This document shows positions 35,260 through 35,636 of a stretch of DNA of 35,636 bases, piece after piece. Position numbers and translations under genes: made by a program. The DNA comes from Okeania sp. KiyG1 (GTDB lineage Bacteria; Cyanobacteriota; Cyanobacteriia; Cyanobacteriales; Microcoleaceae). The stretch spans positions 1 through 35,636 of the forward strand of contig NZ_BLZO01000158.1 in assembly GCF_014132355.1 (NCBI RefSeq), written 5' to 3'. Position 1 is the stretch's first letter. Each line of letters opens with the position of its first letter. The notes under the pieces are model-generated. The model saw only the letters and a program-made list of their open reading frames with translations. It was not told where the DNA came from and did not search any database.

Positions 35260-35636
35260 TTTTCAGGGATAATTAAGCAGTTGTTATTATCTTTTCTTCC
35301 TAAATCAAATAATGTAATTTTTCCACTATTTTCCCACTCAGACTGACATTTTTCTAAATCGTGACGTAATCCTATTGCTGTTTGATAACGCTCTTCTGGC
35401 ATTTTAGCCATCAATTTCAGCACAATAGTATTAAGAGTTTCTGGTACTTTTGGATTTAGCTCAATTATCGATTGTGGTTGACGAGCAATATGAAAGTGAA
35501 CTAACTCCATAGGATCTGTTGATTGAAAAGGCAGTCTTCCAGTTAATAATTCATAAAATGTAATCCCCAACGAATAAAAATCACTCCGATAATCAATACC
35601 TCGATTCATCCGCCCAGTTTGTTCGGGAGACATATA
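35260..35636 (-). CDS. Ser/Thr protein kinase C-lobe, partial, frameshifted from the AAA-HisK gene
   Basis: It runs off the right edge. The visible part reads YMSPEQTGRMNRGIDYRSDFYSLGITFYELLTGRLPF (the SPE motif and subdomains VIII-IX), then LMAKMPEERYQTAIGLRHDLEKC (subdomain XI). It continues to CLIIPENFMDENKK and a stop at 35235. The expected continuation PEKLYGREQEIEILL is obtained by adding one A to the run of four at 35260-35263. Kinase and AAA-HisK parts therefore belong to one gene of well over 1,600 codons; the break is either a sequencing error or a recent mutation. The catalytic loop and N-lobe lie outside the window. Confidence 0.85.

Overview
The window looks like a chromosomal segment of a filamentous, repeat-rich cyanobacterium, possibly Oscillatoriales-like (the genus is not resolvable). 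The grounds are: many HIP1 octamers (GCGATCGC), heptameric short tandem repeats, several MITE families typical of cyanobacteria, a thiC of cyanobacterial type behind a TPP riboswitch, a CbiG-CobJ fusion, a Uma2-type gene, NACHT and WD40 proteins, and a very large Ser/Thr-kinase/AAA/GAF/His-kinase protein. The DNA is AT-rich, and about a third of it is repeats and decayed mobile elements.

Layout. (1) 0-7.3 kb: two tandem paralogues encoding secreted seven-bladed FG-GAP/VCBS propellers with a C-terminal DUF642-like domain, plus the 3' stub of a third. A decayed IS200/IS605 element (divergent tnpA and tnpB) lies between them, and a roughly 340-bp non-autonomous derivative of it lies downstream. 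Another tnpB remnant follows gene 2. (2) 7.3-8.1 kb: octamer minisatellite and heptamer repeats. (3) 8.1-14.3 kb: housekeeping block with TPP riboswitch-thiC, pyrE overlapping a small membrane protein gene, a small secreted protein, and the cobalamin-pathway cbiG-cobJ fusion. (4) 14.5-16.9 kb: a second tnpB remnant, then a broken TnpB-related (RuvC-like) gene followed by a 68-aa ORF. (5) 17.5-19.5 kb: rsmA (ksgA) and a Uma2-family gene. (6) 19.9-22.9 kb: a broken two-gene ATPase operon, split by a MITE and then tandemly triplicated. (7) 22.9-25.05 kb: an island-like segment with a TTGCA-box array resembling TnsB-type transposon ends, a possible structured RNA with terminator, and a secreted lectin with a Cys-rich domain resembling halocin C8. 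(8) 25.05-30 kb: a 5'-truncated REC/14-repeat WD40 gene, a convergent membrane NACHT ATPase, and an SH3b/PPC-like secreted protein. (9) 30.7-35.6 kb: the giant signalling kinase, frameshifted and running off the right edge.

The genes are mostly not one system. Thiamine (thiC), pyrimidine (pyrE), cobalamin (cbiG-cobJ) and ribosome maturation (rsmA) genes are intact among accessory genes that are mostly broken. Most breaks are single-base changes in homopolymer runs, so assembly error and real decay need to be separated. The most unusual observation is that three independent tnpB copies each carry a small repeat in the same few codons, the RuvC-III DRDxN motif; in two of them it is the same 21-nt, in-frame short dispersed repeat. 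Next in interest are the MITE-split, triplicated operon and the lectin/halocin-like protein.
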